Part shown: piece after piece, positions 47,329 through 56,716 of the stretch
How the letters are laid out: each line of letters begins with the position of its first letter
Position numbering within the stretch: the first letter of the stretch is position 1
NCBI RefSeq assembly: GCF_963678635.1
Contig: NC_087064.1
Span: 17,847,802 to 17,911,801 of the forward strand
Direction: 5' to 3'
Source of the DNA: Symsagittifera roscoffensis
Lineage: Eukaryota > Xenacoelomorpha > Acoela > Convolutidae
DNA: 64,000 bases
Program-made: the position numbers and the translations under genes
The notes under the pieces: model-generated
What the model saw: the letters and a program-made list of their open reading frames with translations, nothing else
The model's database searches: none
Told to the model about the DNA's origin: nothing

Positions 47329-50300
47329 TCATCTCGTGCTCTTCGCCTTGGAGGTACTGCATCCTGAAGTGCTAGATGCGGCAAACTGTCTCAACAGTTC
47401 CTCTTCATCATCGGAACTAATCACAATCTCCTCCCAAGCCTTCAGCTGTTCATAGGATCGCATCCATTCTCTCTGCTCCTGCAATCTCTTTGCTTGGTTG
47501 GGTAGTGCCTTCACCCTAGCTTCTCGGTTCAAGCAAAAGGAGTTGTGCAGTCTCAAGTTCACGTTCTTCGCCAGGTATTCCTCTAGTATCGACTCCCTCG
47601 CTTTGGTATTGTCTCTAGACATCTTACCCACTCTTTTCCATCCTGTCGTGATCGCATTACGATGGGTTAGCAGGGGTCTCTTGAAAGCTTCCGGCCCAAT
47701 CTCGGCCTGGAACTGTCGATACTCTTTTTGATGTTTTCTCATGTGATCTTTCGTTGTCATGTACAACCAAGACGTCAGTGTCGCCCGAAACCATGGAAAG
47801 TACCTCAAGCGACTCCATACGTGCCTGACTTCCGTCGGTATGGCGAATACTTTGCACGCAGTCTCAAACAACTCGAGTCTCCTGCTGTAGTCTATCGCGT
47901 ATATTGACTCAGCCGTTGGCGTCGTCGCCTCCCGATACTTCGTTATATTCTCTTCTATCCATCTCAGAGCTAACATCGTACTCACTACTAAGAGCGTCAC
48001 CTTCTGCCGGTGATCCGGTAGTCCGATCGACCGAATCTCTTCCACATCCCACACCAGGCAAAGGTTCTTGTGATCTGGATACCACACCGTTTGTGCCAAA
48101 CAGTGGCATGGGAATTCCCCATGAGAGATCTCAATGCTCCTGAGATTACGCTCCCCTGAGGCTTCCAAGAGAGGCTCAAGCTCCATCATTTTCTCGTGCA
48201 TCGTGTCGTTGTCTTCCAGGTTCGGAGTACTTCCCACAGGTTTCCCGATCACGTTTTGTCTCTCGTGATCGCTCGTGTTTTCTCTTTCCAACTTCAGAAG
48301 ATCTTCTCCCCAGATTTCGCTTAAGTCATCTCTCAATTCTTTTGGTACTGTCCCTTTGATTTTTCTCAACAACTTGTGCGAGTGATGCGACATCCGAGCC
48401 AACCTCACGCACTTGGGCACTGAGAAGGCCTTGTCCACCAGTATTCTCTGGCTGGACACTTCCACCATCGCCATGTGTAGCGGGTAGTGACTTCCGCACA
48501 AGTTGGCCATCATTGACCCTATCAGCGATTTCGCGTTCAATGGCAAGCCATAAGCTTCGCTCATGGGAAATCCCATTTCCGCCTCAAGACCAACCTTCCA
48601 GCTCCGGATGTGTTTTTGATTCACCTGCAACACCCCGGGCCATGATTCTACGCTCAACGCCGTCACTAAATGATGTTCAGACTCCAGTCTCTCCAGTGCC
48701 TGCAGACCACACATTCTCGAGAAGAATCCGAGAGCTGTCGCTATATTCACCGTGGTTCTCGCGTAACATTCCGCTATTATTTGCACTTCACTTTTCTCCC
48801 TTTCTGTGATGTCTTCGAACCAAGTGACCAGGTCTTCTTTTTGAAACGACAGTATTCTGACGCATGACCGTCCATCGCAGATGTGCTCTCCGTTCCCACA
48901 CGTCGAATCCAGACAGCTACCCGGCTCCAATTTCTTTGCTGACCCGGGGTTGCTCGTCCTTTCGCTTGGCTCTTGCATCTGGGGCGTGATTAGCTTATGT
49001 AGCACTCTCAACTTCGCCAGATCTTCATCTTCCGTTGGTGCTAACCTCACTCGCTCTGTGGTTTCCTCGATTAGACTTGCATGGGGATGTGGACACCAGG
49101 AGGGTCTTAGTAGCTTCCATATCACTCCCAAGTTCGTGGTTAACAAGCCATTTCCACCGCCCATGTTCACTTCAACTCTCTTGTTTGAGCGCGGTATGCT
49201 TATCACCTCTGGTGTTTTCTCAAGAATCAGGCCCAGGCTCGGCCCCTTTTTTTCCACCGCGTCTATTTCCATTATTCTTTCTGTCCAAAACTTCAGTAGC
49301 TCCGCTACCTCATGGTTTCTGTGGGCTCCTCCAGCTTCCGAGTCTAAGAAGGGATTGTAGGCTATTCCCATCACTCCAGACACATATTGGTATTCCCCCT
49401 TCTCACTGAGTCTCGAGTACTGTTCTGACGAGGCCAGGTTACGGTGAACATCATGTTTTTCCTCGAACTTCTTATTAGAGAACCTCCGTACCTCGTCCAG
49501 CTTTCGATGGTTCTCTAAGGATAGTCTGGAACCATCTTCTTTCTCTATTCCTGTACTCTGATATACGTTCAAGATGATCGTTGAGACTCTTCTCTCCATG
49601 GTTTTACTTCCACTTGCTCTTTGGTGGCATGCCAAGATGGTGCTATCAGACATCATTGACATTATCCATCTCAAGAAACATGTGGCATCTTTTCTTCTAG
49701 CCAGGCTCAAGCCTGAATTGTCCCTGGCCACGTGTTGCATCAGTGCCTGATACACCTCTAGCTTCTTGCTTCCCAACTTCAGCCTGTCATACGAGGTCAA
49801 TGTCTCCAACTCTATTCCCACCAGACTCCAGGTGAACATTAATTGTCCCGCAGTTCTAACGAAGGGATTCGCCATTAGTGGCGGTGCTGATGAGGATGTT
49901 CTCATCGCCTCTTCAAAATGATCCTTCAACAAACTCTGCCAGGACCTCTTCAGATGACTTGCCATCTCTATCTTATTAACCTCGGCTTTTTGCTGGGTGG
50001 CCCAATTGCGTCGCCTGCGAGCTATTCCACTGTCCAACTTCTTCAAGCAGTCCTCCATTTCCTTCAATGTTTCGAGGGCCACCCACCACGTCCGGGAAGT
50101 GTTCCTCGTCTTGTTCCTCTCCAATGGATCACTCGTCACTTGCTTGCCCATGTCCTGATGTGCCTTCGAGATCCATTCTTTGCCGATCTCCACTTCCCCT
50201 ACCTGTCCGTTCGTTGAACCTCTCTTCACGTTTACCTTCTGAGGCTTGAAGTCTTCTTCTGACGTCGAACTGGCGGAAACCTCTATTTCCTTTTCTACTT

Positions 50301-53300
50301 CAAGTGGTTTCCTGAGCTCCGAGCTGTTCTTGTATGCCGCCGTCTTGCATCGAGCCAAAACGATGGGCGCCGTCTCTCTCAAGTTTCCTTCCGAAACAGC
50401 ATCCACTGAAGGACTACCCCATCCTTCCACTTCTCTCTTCCTCTTGCGAGTCTTCACATCTCTGCTCGAGGGTGTTGTGGCTATCATCATTGATTCGACC
50501 TCTCCATCCACTCCTTCCAACTCTTGCCTCCCCCCTGCTCGAGCCTTAAGGATATTAGTATTTTTAATCATATTACTAGTCCCAACCTTATCCCTTTTTA
50601 TGTCATCAACCATTTTATCCACAGTTTTTTGTTTCAGAGTAGAGCTGTCCTCACATTTCTCTTTTCTAGTCTTCGATCGTGCGTTCCTCAGCTCCACTAG
50701 CTTGTTCAGCAGCTCTTTTCTTGCTTTCTCATCCAGGCCCGTTCCTATCAGGAGCGGTTCCCCGAATCTCACTACTGCGTCCCACAGTTCCTTCCTGAAC
50801 TTGTCCAGCGTCGTCTCGCTGCCCACTTCTCGATTGAATTCCCCCAGGAATTCCTGCCAAGCGTCATCCTCGAGAGATCCCAAGAATATGTCCCTGTTCC
50901 CTTCGAACGTGTTCTTCTCCCTTTCCTCCGAGCTCAAGAGTAACATCCCCATATTGAAGGTCTCACCTGCCAATGGCAACTCTAGGTTCTTCCGTGGGGA
51001 CGGGTTCAGAGGTGGGGTGGCAGTATCTGCCCAATTCTCTTCGCTCAAGTCTTTCAACAGCTCTTGAGTGGTGAGTTCCTCCCCTGATGGCCCTGGTTCA
51101 GGCGTATTCCCCACCTCCATGTCTTCTCCAGCTTCACTGAGAGTTTCATCCATACTCTCTTCCTCTGATTCATTTCTTCTTCTCTCGAGAATTCTTTTGA
51201 ATCGATCCTCAACAGGTCCACTCCTCTTGTCTCCAGGCGTGTCTACAGACAGTGGTGACGGTGTCGTAGGATCCAGCTTTTTATATTCCGTCAGGGCTAC
51301 ATGCAGTTGACCTGCTGCATCTAGTTCTGTTCCCTCCTGTGTCACTTCTACTTGTTCCAAGCCATAGGGTGCCTTGTATTTTCTCGTGGCAAATTTCATT
51401 TCGTCCACCAATGCGACGTGCCCCTCCATCACGATCATCCTGCCATCATCCCATATGGGTAGCATATTCTCAAGTCCTTCCTTCTCAAGAGTCCTCAAGA
51501 CTTTCCGCACTTCATATCCAGGGGGCTGCGAACCTCTACTCTTTTTCGCTTGCGTCGTCCACGAATTTACCTTCATCTCGCTGATGTGGAAGTAGACTGC
51601 CGCCGTGTAGCCGATGAACAGGGGATCCCAGCCATCCGTGAAATGCTTCTGCGTTTCCTCCGTCATCATCTTCGCCATTATGGAGGGAACCACCAAGGGA
51701 CTATTCATTCCCAAGGTCATCCTCCTGACTGTCGGGAACTCAGGCATGGTGGCTGGTAGGATTTCTTTCTCCATTATGGCCTCCAGCTCCCTCTTGACTA
51801 GTGCAAAGCACTCCTTCCAGGCGGGGATTCTCAAGACTTCTCGTCCGTCGGCCGTCAATGGGTTTAGGTTCCAAAACTTTGGATACATTTCAATGGGGCC
51901 CTCTCGATTGCCTCCCATTCTACATTGCATTTGTCCCCTGAAGTTGCACACCATCATCTCGGCATCTTTCACTTTTCCGAAGAGTACCGTGTTGCTCATA
52001 CGCGCCCTGAGCACCTCCTGCTGACGCCAATTCAGCGATGTATCATCCAGTACGCTGATGAGACTCAAGTGCGTCACCGAGTGACGATACGTTATCACCA
52101 GGGGATCTGGAAACGCGTACGTCACTGCTGGACCATAGATGCAGGTCACCACCTCCTCTAGACCTCGGATTATCCCCATTGGGTCCGACCTCATTGCCAG
52201 ACACAGGTCCGTCAACAGAGGCATCCCTCTGTTCGCCTTCTCCCATTCTTCTCTCGAGGTTGGGTTCTCATCTTCACCCGTCATGTATCGATTCTGCATC
52301 ATGAGGTATTGCACCAGCAGTGTCTTCAATCCTGCGGCACACTTGTAGGAGCTGGTTTCAATGCTCGTGTGGACTCTCCCCATAGACAGAGGTTCTCCAT
52401 ATTCCATTAACCGATGAAACGACACCAATTCCCCATGGGTCAAGAGCACTAGTGCCAGGTACCCATCAACTCGAAGTGTCTCCACTCCCCGACTAAACAT
52501 GTATGCTGGACCCATGTTGAACAAGTATCTGGGGTAGACCAAATACAGGGCCAAGAGCAGGCTGATGGGCATGCCCAGTATCTCCTGCACGAAGGCTCCA
52601 AAGATAGTCGCCGTGGTACCGAATACTCCTGCCAAGAATTCCTTCTCCCAGCAAGGACTCAAGAACTTGAGAATCTCGTAATCCCTCCGAGTCTTCAATT
52701 CGCCTTTGGCGTGCTCTCTCCAGAACCCTGCGATTGTCACTTCATTGGCGGCCGAGACAAATCTAGCCACCGTCATGTCTCTTACCTCGGCCAGCTCCAG
52801 TTGCTTCTCTAGGAAACTCCAGACTTGCTTCACGAGGAGTGGTGCTTCCTCCCTTGTCTTATTCGTGGCGTTCTCCAACCTTGGTGTCAAAAATGGCCAC
52901 CAGCCATTCTCTTGAGTCAAACGATATTTCAACGATCCTAATTGCTTTTCCGTCTCGGCCACATTTCTTCTCTCGTTACTGGGACCTCTAGACTTGCTGG
53001 TGGAGTTCGTGATCTTTACATCCATACTCCGAAACCACAGGCTGGCCGTTAATTTGCTTATCGCCGGGTGATCGTCCCCGATGACTGGGCTGAACTTGAG
53101 CTGCCTGGCAAAGTTCGATATCTCTAGCAAGAGCACCTCGTCTAATACGATCAGGATGTCGGCTAGTCCATAAAAGCCCCTCAGTGCATGAGATATATCC
53201 GCCCATGCCGCCGCCAATTCTGACTTGCGAAGTCTCAGGCTCGATGGCTCCAACTCCCGATTGGGGGCTGCCATTAGAATCCGCCATTCACTCCCTTCTG

Positions 53301-56208
53301 CTATCAGGATCAAGACCGCGTACACGAACTGTAGGGCGGGTGGCATATTCGCGTATCCAGGGGATGTGGTAAACACCACCTTCGTCTTGGACCCGAATCT
53401 CGAGACAACATTCTCTTGCACTTCATTCATCGCCGCAAACAACGCTTGAATGGCTTCCCATATCTTCCTCGATGTCGGAATTTCATCGCCCTTTAGTTGC
53501 TCAAGAAGTCCCATCGCGTGCAGGTGATCATTCATCCCTGCAAACAATAGCAGTTCAGGTTCACAGGGCATCTCCGACTTTATTGCCACTACCAGAGTTA
53601 ACATCTGATTCAATTCAGCTCCTGGCAAAGAGTATATCAAAGTCTCCGGCCAGAACAACTTGGGAGACGTTCCTTCGAAGTCTGATCCCGCCACAATGAC
53701 TACTCTCGCAGCAGCTGGGTCTGCTCTATCATATACTGCCAGGGTTTTGGCCAGCTGGGTACTCCCACAGGGCTTCCCGTACCTGGGATCTTCCGCCAAT
53801 TTCGAGCCTTCGTAAGCGGCATCTGGCAATCCCGTTCCTCCCGGATTGAGTAGCTTGTCTACCACCTTCAACTGTGCCGGGGTTGCCAACCTGATTCTGG
53901 CGATGCTAGTTCGGTGCTTGGGAGGTTCTGCTATAAGTCCCGGACTCCCCAGCAGCTTGAGAGGTCTGTAATTAATGGGTCCCATGATCGTTTTTGTGGG
54001 AATTCCCGTCAGGTCTGTGGTCTCCATCAACTTCGCTCTCGAGAAGTGCGCCTCATGAGCTTTCAACCAGTCCACGCAATGATGCCTATTCAAGTCCTCG
54101 TGTGATACTCGTTCGATCCCCAGGGTTTCCGCCAATTCTTGCCTGCATTCCAAACTCTCTAGATCCAGTTCTTTCACCTTCTCGGGATATCTCAAGCGAG
54201 CGGTCTCCATAGACTTATTTTCCCGTTTGCTCTCTGCCACTACCACTGAGGATATCGCCGAGCTTGGAGGTGTTGATGACGTCACCTCCTCAGACTCCAT
54301 TGGCGTGGCACTCTGCAATCTGGTCTGGCTGCTCCTTGAACTGTCTCTAGTGTCAACTCTCGGTCCCAAGCGACCAGCCAAGGCCCTCGAGGCAAGGAAT
54401 GGTGGGTTGGGAGGTGGTCCTAAAGTGAATTGGGCTGTCTCCAGCAGGTCCGCCTCTAGCGTGTTTATGTGTTCCTGGAAGACATCGTTCAGCCACTCCG
54501 CTCCCCTTGGCCTATCGAAATGGATTCCATCTTTTGAGGTGTCTTCAGGGAATCCCTTTTTCTCCATACGTTCTGCTATGTCCAACAGCCTGAGAGGAAG
54601 CACACTCTTTCGGTGTATGTCTCGGATCACCTTGTTCAGGCTCCGCACCTTCTGGTTCATCTCTAGGGCGTGCTGATCAAACATCATGTTGTAGGGGACC
54701 GTGCATACCGTCAGCAGGATGGGGTCCATCTGGATCCTCAGTTCCTCAAGAAGGCAGCTCATCTTGTCGCACAACCTCGTTACCTTCCTCGCTTCTCCCC
54801 TTGACACGTCGTTGGTCCCAACCATCAGGGTCACTGTGTAAACTTTGGTCATCCCTAGCATGTCCAGGGTTGCCAACATCTGTGGCGTGGCAGCTCCAGC
54901 GAAACTCAAGACTCCTGTCTGCCAATGTGACCGTATCTGGGTCAACACCCGCACCAGGCTATCCCCTATAATTAGGTGAACTGCACCCTCTGGCACACGA
55001 GGTGGCGCTAGATACTCCACCCAGGCTGCGTCATGGAAGCAGTCCCTCCTGGCTCCCTGTTCCGCACTCCAGTCCAGCCGATTGTGCCTGTGGTAGTTCC
55101 CTTCTGTATTCTTCTTATAGCTTGCGATCACGACATTCCTGACCGGCTGTTCCCTCCAAGTTGGGGGAAGCTCTGGCCTTGTCGATCTTTCACGACTCTG
55201 CTGCTGCAATTTCTCGCCTAGCTCCTTCAGGCGCGATGAGGCGCCGCTCACCTGACTGCCACTCGAGGTCGAGGTTGGGGTATATCCTGGTAACACCACA
55301 TCCATCAGGGGACGTACAGGTTGTGTCTCTAGATTGCGCAGGGAAGGCGTCACGTCATTCGGTATCCAGACCTCCAACCCTTCACTCATGTGTTCTCTGG
55401 CCTCGCGGTCAAGGTTGAACCGTCCTCTAGCCCTGGGAGCTTCATCCACCTCCATGCGCGACTCTGGCCTCGAGCTGGTCACCACTCGTTCGTTTGACCT
55501 GGCTCCCTTCTGTGCGTCAAGCTCGCGTTGTCGCTGTTCTATCCTTTCCAACTCCGACTTCAATTGATCACGATTCGCGACGTTCTCCCGCACCCTTAAC
55601 TCCTGTTGATGCTCAGCTTTTTGTATCTCAAGCAACCTCAGAGCCTGGTCTCGCTCATTGACCGCCTGGTCCCTTTCCAGCTGAACCTTCTCCCGATCCA
55701 GATTTGCCTGATCCCGATCGAGGTTCGCCTTATTCCTTTCCTTCTGCGTCTTCTCGAGCTCTTTCTTTAGAACACCTAGATCCGGATATGCCTCGGTCGT
55801 CTGTTGCATTCGTGACATCGATGGCACCCTACTCGAGCTCTGGCTGGTGGACCTTACTGTTGGCCTAGTCGGTAGTGGGAATTCCCCTGCGCCATATTCG
55901 GTATTGTTATTCAGGCCAGGATTCCTTGCCAAGTCAAAACCCCTTACTCCTCCATTCACATTCCAAGACAACCATCTGGTCTGTTCTTGGTTCGATATTC
56001 CCTCGGTGGTGTAGCCGATCATCAAGACAGCCTCCGTTGCAGACTCCCTGCACTCACCCTGGTCCTCCAACTGGAGGATGGCATTCAGCATCACCGCCAT
56101 TCTCTCGTCTATTTGGGTATAGTCCAAGTCCCTCAGGCGCCTGTATAGCTCATCAAGAGTGGGCTTCCTCAGGGCCGCGGGCACGGAGTTCCAGAATCGG
56201 TCTGCCAT
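47329..56208 (-). CDS. ORF3, 2959 residues, with SGNH/GDSL hydrolase domain
   Basis: ATG at 56208. Residues 145-235 form a long charged coiled coil (KKELEKTQKERNKANLDRDQ and on). Residues 410-590 are an SGNH/GDSL hydrolase domain: block I IIGDS (Ser417), block II Gly438, block III GTND (Gly464, Asn466), block V DGIH (Asp560, His563). The full set suggests an active esterase/lipase-type enzyme. Residues 830-1050 look like a second, degenerate SGNH fold (VIVAGSD at 837-843, LPGAEL at 861-866, FAGMND at 889-894, GDDH at 1044-1047). The region after 1090 has no domain I recognise. It includes a possible membrane-associated stretch near 1212-1238, a CX4CX6CX4C cluster near 2430-2447, and an acidic C-terminus with SSDDEEEL. 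Much longer than any usual gag, pol or env. CR1/L2 LINE ORF1 proteins also carry an SGNH esterase; its role in retroelements is unsettled. Three decayed relatives of ORF3 lie in this window. Confidence 0.85.
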   Translation of the reverse strand: MADRFWNSVPAALRKPTLDELYRRLRDLDYTQIDERMAVMLNAILQLEDQGECRESATEAVLMIGYTTEGISNQEQTRWLSWNVNGGVRGFDLARNPGLNNNTEYGAGEFPLPTRPTVRSTSQSSSRVPSMSRMQQTTEAYPDLGVLKKELEKTQKERNKANLDRDQANLDREKVQLERDQAVNERDQALRLLEIQKAEHQQELRVRENVANRDQLKSELERIEQRQRELDAQKGARSNERVVTSSRPESRMEVDEAPRARGRFNLDREAREHMSEGLEVWIPNDVTPSLRNLETQPVRPLMDVVLPGYTPTSTSSGSQVSGASSRLKELGEKLQQQSRERSTRPELPPTWREQPVRNVVIASYKKNTEGNYHRHNRLDWSAEQGARRDCFHDAAWVEYLAPPRVPEGAVHLIIGDSLVRVLTQIRSHWQTGVLSFAGAATPQMLATLDMLGMTKVYTVTLMVGTNDVSRGEARKVTRLCDKMSCLLEELRIQMDPILLTVCTVPYNMMFDQHALEMNQKVRSLNKVIRDIHRKSVLPLRLLDIAERMEKKGFPEDTSKDGIHFDRPRGAEWLNDVFQEHINTLEADLLETAQFTLGPPPNPPFLASRALAGRLGPRVDTRDSSRSSQTRLQSATPMESEEVTSSTPPSSAISSVVVAESKRENKSMETARLRYPEKVKELDLESLECRQELAETLGIERVSHEDLNRHHCVDWLKAHEAHFSRAKLMETTDLTGIPTKTIMGPINYRPLKLLGSPGLIAEPPKHRTSIARIRLATPAQLKVVDKLLNPGGTGLPDAAYEGSKLAEDPRYGKPCGSTQLAKTLAVYDRADPAAARVVIVAGSDFEGTSPKLFWPETLIYSLPGAELNQMLTLVVAIKSEMPCEPELLLFAGMNDHLHAMGLLEQLKGDEIPTSRKIWEAIQALFAAMNEVQENVVSRFGSKTKVVFTTSPGYANMPPALQFVYAVLILIAEGSEWRILMAAPNRELEPSSLRLRKSELAAAWADISHALRGFYGLADILIVLDEVLLLEISNFARQLKFSPVIGDDHPAISKLTASLWFRSMDVKITNSTSKSRGPSNERRNVAETEKQLGSLKYRLTQENGWWPFLTPRLENATNKTREEAPLLVKQVWSFLEKQLELAEVRDMTVARFVSAANEVTIAGFWREHAKGELKTRRDYEILKFLSPCWEKEFLAGVFGTTATIFGAFVQEILGMPISLLLALYLVYPRYLFNMGPAYMFSRGVETLRVDGYLALVLLTHGELVSFHRLMEYGEPLSMGRVHTSIETSSYKCAAGLKTLLVQYLMMQNRYMTGEDENPTSREEWEKANRGMPLLTDLCLAMRSDPMGIIRGLEEVVTCIYGPAVTYAFPDPLVITYRHSVTHLSLISVLDDTSLNWRQQEVLRARMSNTVLFGKVKDAEMMVCNFRGQMQCRMGGNREGPIEMYPKFWNLNPLTADGREVLRIPAWKECFALVKRELEAIMEKEILPATMPEFPTVRRMTLGMNSPLVVPSIMAKMMTEETQKHFTDGWDPLFIGYTAAVYFHISEMKVNSWTTQAKKSRGSQPPGYEVRKVLRTLEKEGLENMLPIWDDGRMIVMEGHVALVDEMKFATRKYKAPYGLEQVEVTQEGTELDAAGQLHVALTEYKKLDPTTPSPLSVDTPGDKRSGPVEDRFKRILERRRNESEEESMDETLSEAGEDMEVGNTPEPGPSGEELTTQELLKDLSEENWADTATPPLNPSPRKNLELPLAGETFNMGMLLLSSEEREKNTFEGNRDIFLGSLEDDAWQEFLGEFNREVGSETTLDKFRKELWDAVVRFGEPLLIGTGLDEKARKELLNKLVELRNARSKTRKEKCEDSSTLKQKTVDKMVDDIKRDKVGTSNMIKNTNILKARAGGRQELEGVDGEVESMMIATTPSSRDVKTRKRKREVEGWGSPSVDAVSEGNLRETAPIVLARCKTAAYKNSSELRKPLEVEKEIEVSASSTSEEDFKPQKVNVKRGSTNGQVGEVEIGKEWISKAHQDMGKQVTSDPLERNKTRNTSRTWWVALETLKEMEDCLKKLDSGIARRRRNWATQQKAEVNKIEMASHLKRSWQSLLKDHFEEAMRTSSSAPPLMANPFVRTAGQLMFTWSLVGIELETLTSYDRLKLGSKKLEVYQALMQHVARDNSGLSLARRKDATCFLRWIMSMMSDSTILACHQRASGSKTMERRVSTIILNVYQSTGIEKEDGSRLSLENHRKLDEVRRFSNKKFEEKHDVHRNLASSEQYSRLSEKGEYQYVSGVMGIAYNPFLDSEAGGAHRNHEVAELLKFWTERIMEIDAVEKKGPSLGLILEKTPEVISIPRSNKRVEVNMGGGNGLLTTNLGVIWKLLRPSWCPHPHASLIEETTERVRLAPTEDEDLAKLRVLHKLITPQMQEPSERTSNPGSAKKLEPGSCLDSTCGNGEHICDGRSCVRILSFQKEDLVTWFEDITEREKSEVQIIAECYARTTVNIATALGFFSRMCGLQALERLESEHHLVTALSVESWPGVLQVNQKHIRSWKVGLEAEMGFPMSEAYGLPLNAKSLIGSMMANLCGSHYPLHMAMVEVSSQRILVDKAFSVPKCVRLARMSHHSHKLLRKIKGTVPKELRDDLSEIWGEDLLKLERENTSDHERQNVIGKPVGSTPNLEDNDTMHEKMMELEPLLEASGERNLRSIEISHGEFPCHCLAQTVWYPDHKNLCLVWDVEEIRSIGLPDHRQKVTLLVVSTMLALRWIEENITKYREATTPTAESIYAIDYSRRLELFETACKVFAIPTEVRHVWSRLRYFPWFRATLTSWLYMTTKDHMRKHQKEYRQFQAEIGPEAFKRPLLTHRNAITTGWKRVGKMSRDNTKARESILEEYLAKNVNLRLHNSFCLNREARVKALPNQAKRLQEQREWMRSYEQLKAWEEIVISSDDEEELLRQFAASSTSGCSTSKAKSTR

Positions 56209-56716
56209 TCTTTGTAACTTCGGGATGTATGTAGGTAGATGTTAACCAGCTCAAGAATTACCTTACCAACTCAAGAATTACCTTACCAACTCAAGAATTA
56301 CCTAGAACTGTTCTCTTGCAAGTACTTGCTGTAGATTCGGATTATCGCGTGTTCAATCAAGATTCTCTCTTTCTGTTACTCGCTTGAGTGTAGTTGGATT
56401 TTCAACTTTGTTTTTCAAACTTGATCTGAAAACAGAAAGCTCATTAAAACTTAGCATATCACGTCCCTAACCTAGAGACCCCCCTTCTACCCATATGGTT
56501 AAAATCTTACCATTCTCATATCACTTAAAGCAATTCGATTGGATTTTCCCTTAAGAACATGCAGATTCATTTTATGTTTTAGCACCATCAATTCTTTCTT
56601 TTAAAATTCAATTGTCATGCCAATCACATCTTAAGATCCCTTTACCTGCGCCGCACCCCAGTACCTAACTCAAGACTCCTCCCTCACACCCGACCTGATA
56701 CCTCCATGTACCCGAC
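56209..56716 (-). other. Spacer between integrase ORF and ORF3
   Basis: Non-coding, more AT-rich than the ORFs. It contains three tandem copies of a 20-base unit starting CTCAAGAATTACC at 56250-56302, about 45 bases upstream of the ORF3 start codon. A subgenomic promoter, splice acceptor or re-initiation signal for ORF3 could lie here; none can be shown. Confidence 0.6.
56250..56302. repeat. 20-bp unit, about 2.7 tandem copies upstream of ORF3
   Basis: The unit CTCAAGAATTACCTTACCAA is repeated without change, the last copy cut after ATTACC. Lies just before the ORF3 start on the coding strand. Confidence 0.95.

Noticed and set aside
48513-56234. Many plus-strand ORFs of 60-273 codons opposite ORF3
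   Set aside because: They mirror the GC-rich ORF3 codons, have no domain and are what an antisense frame of a long ORF gives. The 273-codon one at 50246-51067 is Ser/Leu-rich, as expected of such a shadow.
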